Shown here piece after piece: positions 46,106 to 55,031 of a stretch of 64,000 bases of DNA. How positions within the stretch are numbered: the first letter of the stretch is position 1; each line of letters starts with the position of its first letter. The notes beneath the pieces are model-generated. The model had not been told where the DNA came from, did no database searches, and worked only from the letters and a program-made list of their open reading frames with translations. The DNA is from Pragia fontium DSM 5563 = ATCC 49100 (GTDB taxonomy: Bacteria > Pseudomonadota > Gammaproteobacteria > Enterobacterales > Enterobacteriaceae). The DNA is taken from positions 305,584 through 369,583 of the forward strand of contig NZ_FOLW01000002.1 in NCBI RefSeq assembly GCF_900112475.1, in the 5' to 3' direction. Position numbers and translations under genes: made by a program.

Positions 46106-46846
46106 GTGCCGGTTATCTTAGTTGTTCTTATTCAAATTATGTGCGGCGTGCACGTGGTGAAAACCGGTCAGGAGCGCTATTGGCTCTATCTGATTATTGG
46201 TTTACCGGGTATCGGTTGTGCAGTTTATGCATTAGCCATTTTAGTGCCGGATTTATTGGGTAGCCGTGATGGTAAACGCCTGATTCGCCAAGCTCATGAC
46301 AAGATGGATCCTGAACGTCATGTACGCATGCTGCGTGATGAATTGGTGATCTCCGAAACCAGCCAAAACCATGTGCGTTTGGCCGATGAGTTAGCGCGAA
46401 TCGGCCAGATGGAAGAGGCGGTGGTTCATTATCAGAAAGCCTTAACCGGTATTTTTACCCACGATCCCGATATTATGGTTAAGCTGGCTAAGGCTCAATT
46501 TGATAGCCATGATGTCGTTTCCTGCAAGAAAACCCTGGAAACCTTGATTCAGATGAATCCTGATTATCAGTCTCAGGACGGTCATTTACTGTATGCCCGA
46601 ACGCTACAGGAATTGGGTGATCTGCATAAAGCCGACGAAGAGTTTCGGGTGTTGGTTGAGTACTATACCGGTCCGGAAGCGCGCTTTCGCTATTACCTGA
46701 TGCTGCGTGAAAAAGGTGAGCTGATTGGGGCAAAACATCAGCTAGAGACGATTACCGTTATGGCGCGTCGGGCGAAGCCACACTACCGTAAACTGCATAA
46801 AGAATGGCTGGTCAAAGCGAATCAGGAATTGAAGACATTTGCTTAA
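46106..46846 (+). CDS. Membrane-anchored tetratricopeptide-repeat protein
   Basis: 246 residues from a GTG at 46106, chosen because AAGGAG sits 8 nt before it; an in-frame GTG at 46097 overlaps that ribosome site. Two hydrophobic helices (about 2-14 and 24-45) are followed by a long soluble part with TPR-like helices: RLADELARIGQMEEAVVHYQKALT, ILVKLAKAQF-type and LLYARTLQELGDLHKADEEFRVLVEYY. TPR domains mediate protein contacts, so a scaffold role at the inner membrane is likely. No known partner nearby. Confidence 0.82.
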   Translation: MPVILVVLIQIMCGVHVVKTGQERYWLYLIIGLPGIGCAVYALAILVPDLLGSRDGKRLIRQAHDKMDPERHVRMLRDELVISETSQNHVRLADELARIGQMEEAVVHYQKALTGIFTHDPDIMVKLAKAQFDSHDVVSCKKTLETLIQMNPDYQSQDGHLLYARTLQELGDLHKADEEFRVLVEYYTGPEARFRYYLMLREKGELIGAKHQLETITVMARRAKPHYRKLHKEWLVKANQELKTFA

Positions 46847-46871
46847 TTTGTGTTTGAGTGTGATAAAAATA

Positions 46872-46907
46872 AAATGGCCGACAGAATTCTGCGGCCATTT
46901 TTTATTG
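46872..46907 (+). terminator. Terminator after the TPR protein gene
   Basis: AAAATGGCCG-acagaattctg-CGGCCATTTTTT; T tract on the plus strand. Confidence 0.85.
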
Positions 46908-46954
46908 AACAGTGGAATAATGCTGTCAGTGATATTTATCCCACTTCGGATACG

Positions 46955-49900
46955 TTAGCCAATTGTCATCAAGCTGGCGTTTCCTCCTGCGGCGGCAGTA
47001 TTGATACTTAATGCCCGTTCCAGTAACAATCTCTCCAGCAGAATGTTGGTGTCACCGCTGGCAAAACCTTGTACAGACACGATTGGACCGTTACGCTGGG
47101 CAATCTGCTTGCTAACCTGTTGTAATTTATCGCTGTCGCCATGATAAATCACTGCGTCAAACAAGACATCGGTTTTGCTCCAGTCGGCAACCAAGCCAAT
47201 TTGTTGACGAACTTCATCCGGAAGCGATTGGCACAGTTCCTGTCCTAAAGCGTTGTCCACTAATAGGGCTTTACAACCGCTGGCCAGAACGGCCGCCAAT
47301 TGGTTCAGCGCATCGATATCGTTGTTATTCAGACAAAGTACCCGATGGCGTGGTAGCAGGGCGTAGCTGTTGCGTTCACCGGTTGGGCCGTTTAGCAGAC
47401 GAACGGTTCCAGCCTGTGAATAGTCAGCATAGTTGTCACAGAGTGCGGCCAACTGGTTTTTGCCCTGTGACTGCGCCCATTGTTTAAATTGCTGTAGTGG
47501 TTGAAGCAATATTTCTTTAGTCTGGCTATCGACTTGCCGCAGCTTATCACTGCGTAATAAAGCGGTGGACAGGGCATCTTCCGGGCGCTGTGATAGCAGG
47601 CGATAGAGATACAGCGGACCACCGGCTTTAGGTCCTGTGCCGGACAGACCTTCACCACCAAACGGTTGCACGCCGACGATCGCACCGACAACGTTGCGGT
47701 TTACGTAGAGGTTACCCACCGCTGCACGCTCGGTAATTTGCGTGATGGTTTCGTCAATGCGCGTATGGATACCCATGGTTAAGCCATAACCGGCGGCATT
47801 AATTTGTTCAACAAGTTGACCAAGGTTTTCCCGACGATAGCGAATAACGTGTAGCACCGGGCCGAATACTTCTTTGGTTAGTTCATCGAAACTTTTTAGC
47901 TCAATTAAGGTTGGTTTAACAAAAGTTCCTTTTGACCAGAGCGTCTGATCGGCATCGTTGCCAAAAGCAGCCTGATAAACCGGGCGTCCTTTAGCGCGCA
48001 TGGTTTCTATATGTTTTTCAATATTGGTTTTGGCCTGTTCATCGATAACTGGCCCAATATCGGTAGACAGACAGTCTGGATTAGCCATGCGACATTCACT
48101 CATAGCGCCTTTCAACATGGTGATAGTACGATCGGCGATATCTTCCTGTAGACACAGCATACGCAGGGCGGAACAGCGTTGGCCTGCGCTGTCGAAGGCA
48201 GAGGCAACCACATCGGTCACCACTTGTTCGGTTAAGGCCGAGGAGTCGACAATCATGGCGTTTAGTCCGCCAGTTTCTGCAATCAACGGTGTGGTATGAC
48301 CAAAAGCGTCTAATCGTCCGGCTATGTTACGTTGTAACGTCATCGCAACTTCAGTGGAACCGGTGAACATCACGCCGCGGATACGACTGTCATTGACCAG
48401 TTTGGCTCCGATGGTTTCGCCTTTACCTGGCAGCAGTTGCACAGCGCCAAGTGGGATTCCAGCCTGATGCATCAGTTGAATAGCCTGAATCGCAATCAAC
48501 GGTGTTTGCTCCGCGGGTTTAGCCAATACGGTATTACCGGCAGCGAGGGCTGCGGCGACCTGACCGGTAAATATTGCCAGCGGGAAGTTCCATGGACTGA
48601 TACAGACCACCGGGCCTAATGGGCGGTGAGTATCATTACTGAAGTCATGCTGTACCAGTTCAGCGTAATAGCGTAAGAAGTCGATGGCTTCCCGAACTTC
48701 CGATATCGCATTACTGAAGGTTTTACCGGCTTCTCTCACCAGTAGGCCAATTAATGGCTGTAGCTGGTTTTCCATCAGTGAAGCGGTGCGGTTAAGCAAT
48801 TCTGCGCGTTGTTCCGGTGGAGTAGCAAACCAGATAGGGGCAAAATTGACCGCGCTATTTATCGCTTGTTCTGTTTCTTGCTCGGTTGCTTCTCTAACCT
48901 CACCAACGCAGTCACGACGATCGGCAGGGTTATAGACCTTAATCGGGCTAACGTCAGCGGAGAGTTCACCGTCAATTAACGGTTGAGCCATACAAACGTT
49001 GGATACCCCCGACAGCAGCGCCGAAGAGAGTGAGGCCAGCCGATGTTCATTAGAGAGATCGAGGCCGTTAGCATTGAGGCGTACGCTGCCGTACAGGTTT
49101 CTCGGTAATGGAATTTTCGAGTGCGGCTTGCCCATTCCTCCTTCAGACAGGGATTGAGATTCAATCACTTTGACCGGATCGGCCACCAGTTCTTCCAGAG
49201 AGATGGTACTGTCAGCGATGCGGTTAACGAATGAGGTGTTTGCGCCATTTTCCAGTAAGCGACGAACCAGATAGGCCAGTAAGGTTTCATGGGTGCCTAC
49301 TGGTGCGTAGATACGGCAAGGACGCTGTAGCTTACCATCTGTGTGTTTTCCCACTACGTGGTAATACAGTGGTTCACCCATACCGTGCAGGCACTGGAAT
49401 TCATACTGCCCTGGGTAGTAGTTCTGACCCGCCAGATAATAGATAGCGGCCAGAGTATGGGCATTATGGGTGGCGAACTGTGGATAGATAGCTTCCGGCA
49501 CCGCCAGTAATTTACGGGCGCAAGCCAGATAGGAAACATCGGTGTAAACTTTACGGGTATAGACCGGATAACCTTCCAGCCCATCAACCTGAGCGCGTTT
49601 GATTTCGCTATCCCAGTAAGCGCCTTTAACCAGACGGATCATCAAGCGGTGCTGGCTGCGGTGAGCCAGATCGATCAAATAGTCAATCACGTATGGGCAG
49701 CGTTTCTGATAGGCCTGAACCACAAAGCCAATACCGTTCCAGTTAGCCAGTTTGGGTTCAAAGCAGAGTTTTTCCAGCAGATCTAACGATATTTCTAAAC
49801 GGTCGGCTTCTTCCGCATCAATATTCAAACCAATATCGTATTGGCGAGCCAGTAGGGTTAGTTCTAACAGGCGAGGATACAGCTCATTCATGACCCGGTC

Positions 49901-50929
49901 ATATTGTGCTCGGCTATAGCGCGGGTGTAGCGCTGATAGCTTGATGGAGATACCGGGACCTTCATAAATACCGCGCCCGTTGGCGGCTTTACCAATTGCG
50001 TGGATGGCTTGCTGATAGGAGAACAGATAACGTTGAGCGTCGTCTTCGGTTAATGCCGCCTCTCCCAACATATCGTAAGAGTAGCGGAAGCCTTTATCTT
50101 CTTGCTTATGGGCATTAGCCAGTGCTTCAGAAATGGTTTCGCCGGTAACAAACTGTTCGCCCATCAGACGCATGGCCATATCAACCCCTTTACGAATCAG
50201 GGGTTCGCCACTTTTACCAATGATTCGGTTAAGGGAGGATGATAGCTGAGATTCATTATGGGTAGAGACCAGCTTACCGGTGAGTAACAGACCCCAAGTC
50301 GCGGCATTAACAAACATCGAAGGGCTTTGACCGAGATGGGCGTTCCAATTGCCGCTGCTAATTTTGTCTCGAATTAACGCATCGCGGGTGGCTTTATCAG
50401 GAATACGCAATAAGGCCTCAGCTAAGCACATTAACGCGACGCCTTCAGAGGAGGACAGGGAGAATTCCTGTAAGAGCCCCTGAACCATACCGGCTCGACC
50501 GATGCCCGTTTTCTGATTCCGCAATTTTTCTGCCAGCTTATAAGCCAATTGATGTGCGGATTCACTTTGCTCCGGTGTCAGGCGAGCCTGTTCCAGCAGG
50601 CGAGGGATCACTTCTGTTTCAGGCGGACGATAGGCGGCGGTAATCGCCGCCCGGTTAACCGATTGTGGTTGCACATTTTCGGCAAACTCGAGGAATGGTT
50701 GGTACGCCTGTTCAGGCATAACCTCCAGTGAGGCGTCATTATCCTGTGGATTGCCTCTCTCGTTGGCTGAAAGTTCAAGAGGAATATTGCCATTTTCCAA
50801 CTGTTCCAAATAGTTGAAAATAGATTGTTTAATTAGCCAGTGGGGAGTGCGATCCAATGATTGGGCCGCTTTTTTTATTCTATCGCGCGTTGCTTCATCC
50901 AGCTTCACGCCCATCGTGGTCATTCCCAT
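46955..50929 (-). CDS. putA: Trifunctional PutA: repressor, proline dehydrogenase and P5C dehydrogenase
   Basis: 1324 residues (E. coli 1320). A ribbon-helix-helix DNA-binding domain (MGMTTMGVKLDEATRDRIKKAAQ) is at 1-47. Proline dehydrogenase (FAD) spans about 260-610 (YEGPGISIKLSALHPRYS, IRLVKGAYWDSEIKRAQ). The P5C dehydrogenase spans about 650-1130 with catalytic Cys in SAGQRCSALR and Glu in LIAETGGLN. It oxidises proline to glutamate at the membrane and represses put genes when proline is absent. Divergent from putP, with GTTGCA sites between them. Confidence 0.97.
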   Translation of the reverse strand: MGMTTMGVKLDEATRDRIKKAAQSLDRTPHWLIKQSIFNYLEQLENGNIPLELSANERGNPQDNDASLEVMPEQAYQPFLEFAENVQPQSVNRAAITAAYRPPETEVIPRLLEQARLTPEQSESAHQLAYKLAEKLRNQKTGIGRAGMVQGLLQEFSLSSSEGVALMCLAEALLRIPDKATRDALIRDKISSGNWNAHLGQSPSMFVNAATWGLLLTGKLVSTHNESQLSSSLNRIIGKSGEPLIRKGVDMAMRLMGEQFVTGETISEALANAHKQEDKGFRYSYDMLGEAALTEDDAQRYLFSYQQAIHAIGKAANGRGIYEGPGISIKLSALHPRYSRAQYDRVMNELYPRLLELTLLARQYDIGLNIDAEEADRLEISLDLLEKLCFEPKLANWNGIGFVVQAYQKRCPYVIDYLIDLAHRSQHRLMIRLVKGAYWDSEIKRAQVDGLEGYPVYTRKVYTDVSYLACARKLLAVPEAIYPQFATHNAHTLAAIYYLAGQNYYPGQYEFQCLHGMGEPLYYHVVGKHTDGKLQRPCRIYAPVGTHETLLAYLVRRLLENGANTSFVNRIADSTISLEELVADPVKVIESQSLSEGGMGKPHSKIPLPRNLYGSVRLNANGLDLSNEHRLASLSSALLSGVSNVCMAQPLIDGELSADVSPIKVYNPADRRDCVGEVREATEQETEQAINSAVNFAPIWFATPPEQRAELLNRTASLMENQLQPLIGLLVREAGKTFSNAISEVREAIDFLRYYAELVQHDFSNDTHRPLGPVVCISPWNFPLAIFTGQVAAALAAGNTVLAKPAEQTPLIAIQAIQLMHQAGIPLGAVQLLPGKGETIGAKLVNDSRIRGVMFTGSTEVAMTLQRNIAGRLDAFGHTTPLIAETGGLNAMIVDSSALTEQVVTDVVASAFDSAGQRCSALRMLCLQEDIADRTITMLKGAMSECRMANPDCLSTDIGPVIDEQAKTNIEKHIETMRAKGRPVYQAAFGNDADQTLWSKGTFVKPTLIELKSFDELTKEVFGPVLHVIRYRRENLGQLVEQINAAGYGLTMGIHTRIDETITQITERAAVGNLYVNRNVVGAIVGVQPFGGEGLSGTGPKAGGPLYLYRLLSQRPEDALSTALLRSDKLRQVDSQTKEILLQPLQQFKQWAQSQGKNQLAALCDNYADYSQAGTVRLLNGPTGERNSYALLPRHRVLCLNNNDIDALNQLAAVLASGCKALLVDNALGQELCQSLPDEVRQQIGLVADWSKTDVLFDAVIYHGDSDKLQQVSKQIAQRNGPIVSVQGFASGDTNILLERLLLERALSINTAAAGGNASLMTIG

Positions 50930-51547
50930 TCTGCTTCCTCTACGCCTGTTGTATTAAACAGGTGGTTATTATTTGTGGTTCACTCTCTTTGCTATCGATT
51001 CATGGTAAGGCGGGCAAAAGAGAGACAGAGAAAAATTGAAAATCCAATAAATGGTTATGCTGATATCAATGCATATTGCCCATTGAGAATAGGCGGTAAC
51101 ACCTTAATGTTGCAACTTTGTTTTAATATGGTTGCACCTGTTATGTGATCTTGATCCATATCGGTGAATAATTCTATAGAAAAGGCTTTTTTTGGAACAT
51201 CTATCGTAAACTTGTAATCTATTGATAAGATATGGATAATTCCAAGCTTTTGTTCAGCGTAGTCTTAGGCAGTAATTTTTTGGTCTCGGGATAATAATGC
51301 CAAAATTGTGATCCAGTGTAATATTTTTGTAATTAGTTTGTTAAATATGTTGTTGGTTTTTTGTTTTGTTGTCTAGGATGAATGGGACCGACCAGTAGAA
51401 AGGTAGCACCTGAAGCAAGGATGAAGTGATCCATCTTCAATGGATGAAGTAATACTGAGTTAACCCAAATTTACAGAAGTGCTACCCGTAGCAGCGATAT
51501 AAAAACGTTAACTTAATAATAGAAAATACGTGAATGTGGAGAGCTGC
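50930..51547. promoter_or_regulatory. putA-putP divergent control region
   Basis: 618 bp without a gene. It holds the PutA sites listed separately and AT-rich promoter tracts for both genes. TGTGATCTTGATCCAT near 51146 has one good CRP half-site. Promoters are not pinned. Confidence 0.5.
51109..51136. promoter_or_regulatory. PutA operator cluster (GTTGCA motifs)
   Basis: The palindrome GTTGCAAC (51109-51116) gives GTTGCA on both strands, and a further GTTGCA lies at 51131-51136, 22 bp on. E. coli PutA's ribbon-helix-helix domain binds GTTGCA in the put control region. Confidence 0.7.
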
Positions 51548-53038
51548 ATGAACGCAAGCATACCGATGTTAGTGACCTTTGTGGTCTATATAGTGGGAAT
51601 GATCGTGATTGGATTGGCTGCTTATCGGGCAACCAACAATTTTGGCGATTATATTTTAGGTGGCCGTCGTTTAGGCAGTTTTGTTACCGCATTATCAGCT
51701 GGCGCATCGGATATGAGCGGTTGGCTGCTGATGGGGCTACCCGGCGCAATATTCCTGTCGGGCATTTCGGAAAGCTGGATTGCCATCGGTTTAACCATCG
51801 GGGCTTATTTAAACTGGCGTATTGTTGCCGGTCGTCTGCGAGTACATACCGAAGTTAACCATAATGCTTTAACGTTACCGGATTATTTTACCACCCGTTT
51901 TGAAGATAAAAGCCGCGTTCTGCGTATTTTCTCTGCCGTCGTTATCCTTATTTTCTTCACCATTTATTGTGCGTCTGGCGTAGTAGCCGGTGCGCGTTTG
52001 TTTGAAAGTACCTTTGGTATGGATTACAGCACCGCCCTGTGGGTTGGCGCTGCGGCAACTATTGCCTATACCTTTATCGGTGGTTTCCTGGCGGTAAGCT
52101 GGACGGATACGGTTCAGGCTTCCCTGATGATTTTTGCCCTGATTTTAACGCCGGTGATGGTGATCATTGCCGTTGGTGGTATTGATAGCTCAATGCTGGT
52201 GATTGCGGCGAAGAATCCGGAATATCTGGATATGTTTAAAGGCTTAAACTTTGTGGCGATCATTTCGTTAATGGGTTGGGGCTTGGGCTACTTTGGTCAG
52301 CCACATATTCTGGCACGTTTTATGGCGGCAGACTCTCACCATGTGATTCATAATGCGCGTCGCATTAGTATGACCTGGATGATTTTCTGTTTGGCTGGTG
52401 CAGTGGCGGTGGGTTTCTTCGGCATTGCATTCTTCTCTAATAATCCATCGTTAGCCGGTAACGTTAGCCAAAACGGTGAGCGGGTGTTTATCGAACTGGC
52501 GAAAATTCTGTTTAATCCATGGATTGCCGGTATTTTACTGTCGGCTATTCTGGCTGCGGTAATGAGTACCCTAAGTTGTCAGTTATTGGTTTGTTCAAGT
52601 GCTTTAACCGAAGACTTTTACAAAGCATTCCTGCGTAAGAATGCCAGCCAGCGTGAGTTGGTATGGGTTGGTCGATTGATGGTGCTGTTAGTGGCGGTAA
52701 TTGCCATTGTGTTGGCGTCTAATCCTGAAAACCGCGTATTGGGTCTGGTAGCTTATGCTTGGGCCGGTTTTGGGGCTGCTTTTGGTCCGGTTATTCTATT
52801 GTCGGTGATGTGGTCTGGTATGTCCCGTAATGGAGCGTTGGCAGGGATGGTTGTCGGTGCAGCAACAGTGCTTATCTGGAAACAATATGGTTGGTTTAAT
52901 CTGTATGAGATTATCCCTGGCTTTATTTTCGCCGCCATTGCGATTGTTGTTTTTAGCAAGATAGGTAAAGGCCCGTCAGAGAATATGTTGAACCGTTTTA
53001 ATGAAGCTGAAAAAGAGTTTCAGAGCGTAAAAGAGTAA
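51548..53038 (+). CDS. putP: Sodium/proline symporter
   Basis: 496 residues from the ATG at 51548 (GGAG 6 nt before); a GTG at 51530 in frame is less likely. About 13 helices of the SSS family. The Na+ site segment SAGASDMSGWLLMGLPGA and GWGLGYFGQPHILARFMAADS are near-identical to E. coli PutP (502 residues). Imports proline for PutA. Hairpin follows. Confidence 0.97.
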   Translation: MNASIPMLVTFVVYIVGMIVIGLAAYRATNNFGDYILGGRRLGSFVTALSAGASDMSGWLLMGLPGAIFLSGISESWIAIGLTIGAYLNWRIVAGRLRVHTEVNHNALTLPDYFTTRFEDKSRVLRIFSAVVILIFFTIYCASGVVAGARLFESTFGMDYSTALWVGAAATIAYTFIGGFLAVSWTDTVQASLMIFALILTPVMVIIAVGGIDSSMLVIAAKNPEYLDMFKGLNFVAIISLMGWGLGYFGQPHILARFMAADSHHVIHNARRISMTWMIFCLAGAVAVGFFGIAFFSNNPSLAGNVSQNGERVFIELAKILFNPWIAGILLSAILAAVMSTLSCQLLVCSSALTEDFYKAFLRKNASQRELVWVGRLMVLLVAVIAIVLASNPENRVLGLVAYAWAGFGAAFGPVILLSVMWSGMSRNGALAGMVVGAATVLIWKQYGWFNLYEIIPGFIFAAIAIVVFSKIGKGPSENMLNRFNEAEKEFQSVKE

Positions 53039-53055
53039 TTTATTGCGGTTGTCTT

Positions 53056-53082
53056 ATGGCGCCGAATGGCGCCATTCTTGTT
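53056..53082 (+). terminator. Hairpin terminator after putP
   Basis: ATGGCGC-cgaatg-GCGCCAT then TCTTGTT; 20-40 bp past the putP stop. The T tract is imperfect. Confidence 0.6.
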
Positions 53083-53358
53083 AGTTAAGTTTTATAATAG
53101 CGAAAGTTTCGTCCACTATTAGTACAGAGAATAAATAAAAATAGGAGCACGTGGCCGAGCAAAGGCGCTAAGGCGAGCGCCTCTGCACTCCGCGCCTTCG
53201 CCCCCGAATTCAGGTCGCTGTGCGACTTCCCTCCGCCCTCATTTGGGTTAACGCACCGGGGCTGATTCGTTCCAGACGAAGCAGCCCCTCGTCCCGCATC
53301 CTTGCTGGACGTGCTCCCTCATTCAGTTGTCGGCTGAATTCCAGCGCTCAATAAAAAA
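53081..53358. repeat. Dispersed structured element, copy B
   Basis: Reverse-complement counterpart of 9733-10015, about 75-80% identical by eye, with matching ends. Read on the minus strand, the same stems occur with paired changes: GGGGCTG/CAGCCCC (copy A GGCGCTG/CAGCGCC), TTCGT/ACGAA (copy A TTTGC/GCAAA), GTCGC-aca-GCGAC (only the loop differs) and GCAGAGGCGC/GCGCCTTTGC. It lies between the convergent putP and AraC-type genes. No coding capacity. Confidence 0.85.
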
Positions 53359-53440
53359 GACAAAAGATAAAATTCACTTATGGCACTTTTTTAACTGATT
53401 TTTATTATGTCCAATGGCGTCATTTTTACTAATATTTCAT

Positions 53441-54319
53441 TTACCCTTTAATCGGCAAATAGATATCGGTTATCAGCTCGGCCTCTGGCGTGTCGTGAGG
53501 GTTATTCATATAGATTTCAAACGCGGGGTGGTCGGCACACTCGTAGCCGCTGGTTGGTAGCCATTGGCCATAAAAAGTTTGGTAGGCCTGATGTAGCGTG
53601 GAGTAGGGGCCAATATGACGATATTTGGCATAGCGACCGGCAGCCAGCTTTATCGGTTGAATCTGTTTGTCCGATGGTTCGCTTTCTAGCGGTTGGTTGA
53701 ACTGGATACAAGCGTCGGAGCGGCATTTTTCCGGCGCGGTACCTAAAGGGTCATCATAATAGATACCCAGTCCATAACGTACTTGAGGGGCTAGCCCGCT
53801 GGCGATAGTCCAGTCCCAAAGCTGGTTAAAGGCCTGATAAATTTCCATGTAGGGGCCGTTATGTCGGATGCCATAAACCGTTTCTTCCTGACGAGTTTCA
53901 ATGGTGATGTTCACGTTAATAATCTCCGTATGTATTGGTGGATAGATAAAATTAGGGCGAGAGTCGTCCGCGTTGTTACCGGCCTTGCGATACTGTGCCG
54001 GTGACAGGGAAAACTGGGTTTTGAAGGCTTTGGAAAATGACTGCGGGGTTTCATATCCTGCCTCCATAGCGATATGGGTAATCGGCAGTGAACCTCGTGC
54101 AATATGAGCCGCCGCGCGGTCTAACCGTAAGCGACGGTGGGTGTCGGCGACGGTTTCTCCAGTGAGCGCCGTATAAATACGGTGAAAATGGTAGAGTGAA
54201 AAAGCAGACTCTTTGGCCAGAAAACCAATATCTAACGGATTATCCAGATTACGGGCAATAAATGCATAGGCATGACGGATACGTTTTTGATAATCCTGTT
54301 CGGTTTTGGGCTTTTTCAT
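53441..54319 (-). CDS. AraC-family regulator with GyrI-like effector-binding domain
   Basis: 292 residues. An N-terminal AraC/XylS two-helix-turn-helix DNA-binding domain (about 8-110: FLAKESAFSLYHFHRIYTALTGETV, HIAMEAGYETPQSFSKAFKTQFSLSPAQYRK) is followed by a C-terminal GyrI-like/SbmC-type ligand-binding domain (about 138-292). This architecture is that of Rob/BmrR-like sensors of small, often toxic molecules. The effector half is closely paralogous to the stand-alone protein encoded just upstream (54514-54990). Confidence 0.9.
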   Translation of the reverse strand: MKKPKTEQDYQKRIRHAYAFIARNLDNPLDIGFLAKESAFSLYHFHRIYTALTGETVADTHRRLRLDRAAAHIARGSLPITHIAMEAGYETPQSFSKAFKTQFSLSPAQYRKAGNNADDSRPNFIYPPIHTEIINVNITIETRQEETVYGIRHNGPYMEIYQAFNQLWDWTIASGLAPQVRYGLGIYYDDPLGTAPEKCRSDACIQFNQPLESEPSDKQIQPIKLAAGRYAKYRHIGPYSTLHQAYQTFYGQWLPTSGYECADHPAFEIYMNNPHDTPEAELITDIYLPIKG

Positions 54320-54447
54320 TATGCTCTATTCCATTTTAAGCTTTTATTGATGATTGCGGTTTAGTGGGAATTATAGCGGCACTTTGCCACGATACTTATC
54401 CGTGGTTGCGGAAAATGCGATAGGCCGTAGTGAATAGCAAAATCAAA

Positions 54448-54477
54448 CGCGCATCCGGCTGATAGCGGGATGCGCGT
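54448..54477 (-). terminator. Terminator after the stand-alone GyrI-like gene
   Basis: ACGCGCATCC-N10-GGGATGCGCGT; on the minus strand TTTGATTTTGC follows. It ends the GyrI-like transcript before the AraC-type gene. Confidence 0.7.
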
Positions 54478-54513
54478 TGGCAATCTAACAATAGTCAGGG
54501 ATAAAAGGCGGAA

Positions 54514-54990
54514 TTATTTTTCGGTAATTGGAAAGTAGATATCGGTGAGCAATTGGTCTTCTGGTGTGTTCATCGGGTTATTCAAATACACCTCAAATGA
54601 GGGTTGGTCTGTTTTTTTATAATTACTTTGGGGCAGCCACTGATTATAAAATTGGTCATAGACCGTTTCCAGTGCGGCATAAGAGCCAGTATGGTGATAC
54701 TTGGCATAGCAGCCACCGGTAATCTCTACCGGACGGACAATTTCAGACAACTGCTCATCTTGTAACGGTTGGTCAAGCTGCATGCAGGCATCGGAGCGGC
54801 ATTGTTCTGGTGCTTTGGTTTTGGGGTTATCAAGAAAAATGGCAACCCCGTATTTAATATGGGTGGTAATTCCTTCAGCCTGAGCCCAATCCCATATTGC
54901 CTGAAAGGCTCTGTGAATTTGTGGATAGGGGCCACAATGCCTTATGCCATACACAGTAATGGTTTCGCGGGTTTCAATGGTGATATTCAT
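54514..54990 (-). CDS. Stand-alone GyrI-like small-molecule-binding protein
   Basis: 158 residues from the ATG at 54990 (GGAGAG ribosome site). It aligns along its whole length with residues about 135-292 of the neighbouring AraC-type regulator: ITIETRxxxTVYGIRHxGPY, CRSDACxQ and a matching end (LLTDIYFPITEK against LITDIYLPIKG). E. coli SbmC/GyrI of this fold protects DNA gyrase from inhibitors; other members bind drugs. It may share or sequester the regulator's ligand. Function is inferred only. Confidence 0.88.
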   Translation of the reverse strand: MNITIETRETITVYGIRHCGPYPQIHRAFQAIWDWAQAEGITTHIKYGVAIFLDNPKTKAPEQCRSDACMQLDQPLQDEQLSEIVRPVEITGGCYAKYHHTGSYAALETVYDQFYNQWLPQSNYKKTDQPSFEVYLNNPMNTPEDQLLTDIYFPITEK

Positions 54991-55031
54991 GTTAGATCTC
55001 TCCATATTATTGGTGTTAGGTCACTATGGGT

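Noticed and set aside
50857-51148. Open frames in the putA-putP control region
   Set aside because: They overlap the putA start and operator region, have poor codon use and no homology pattern.
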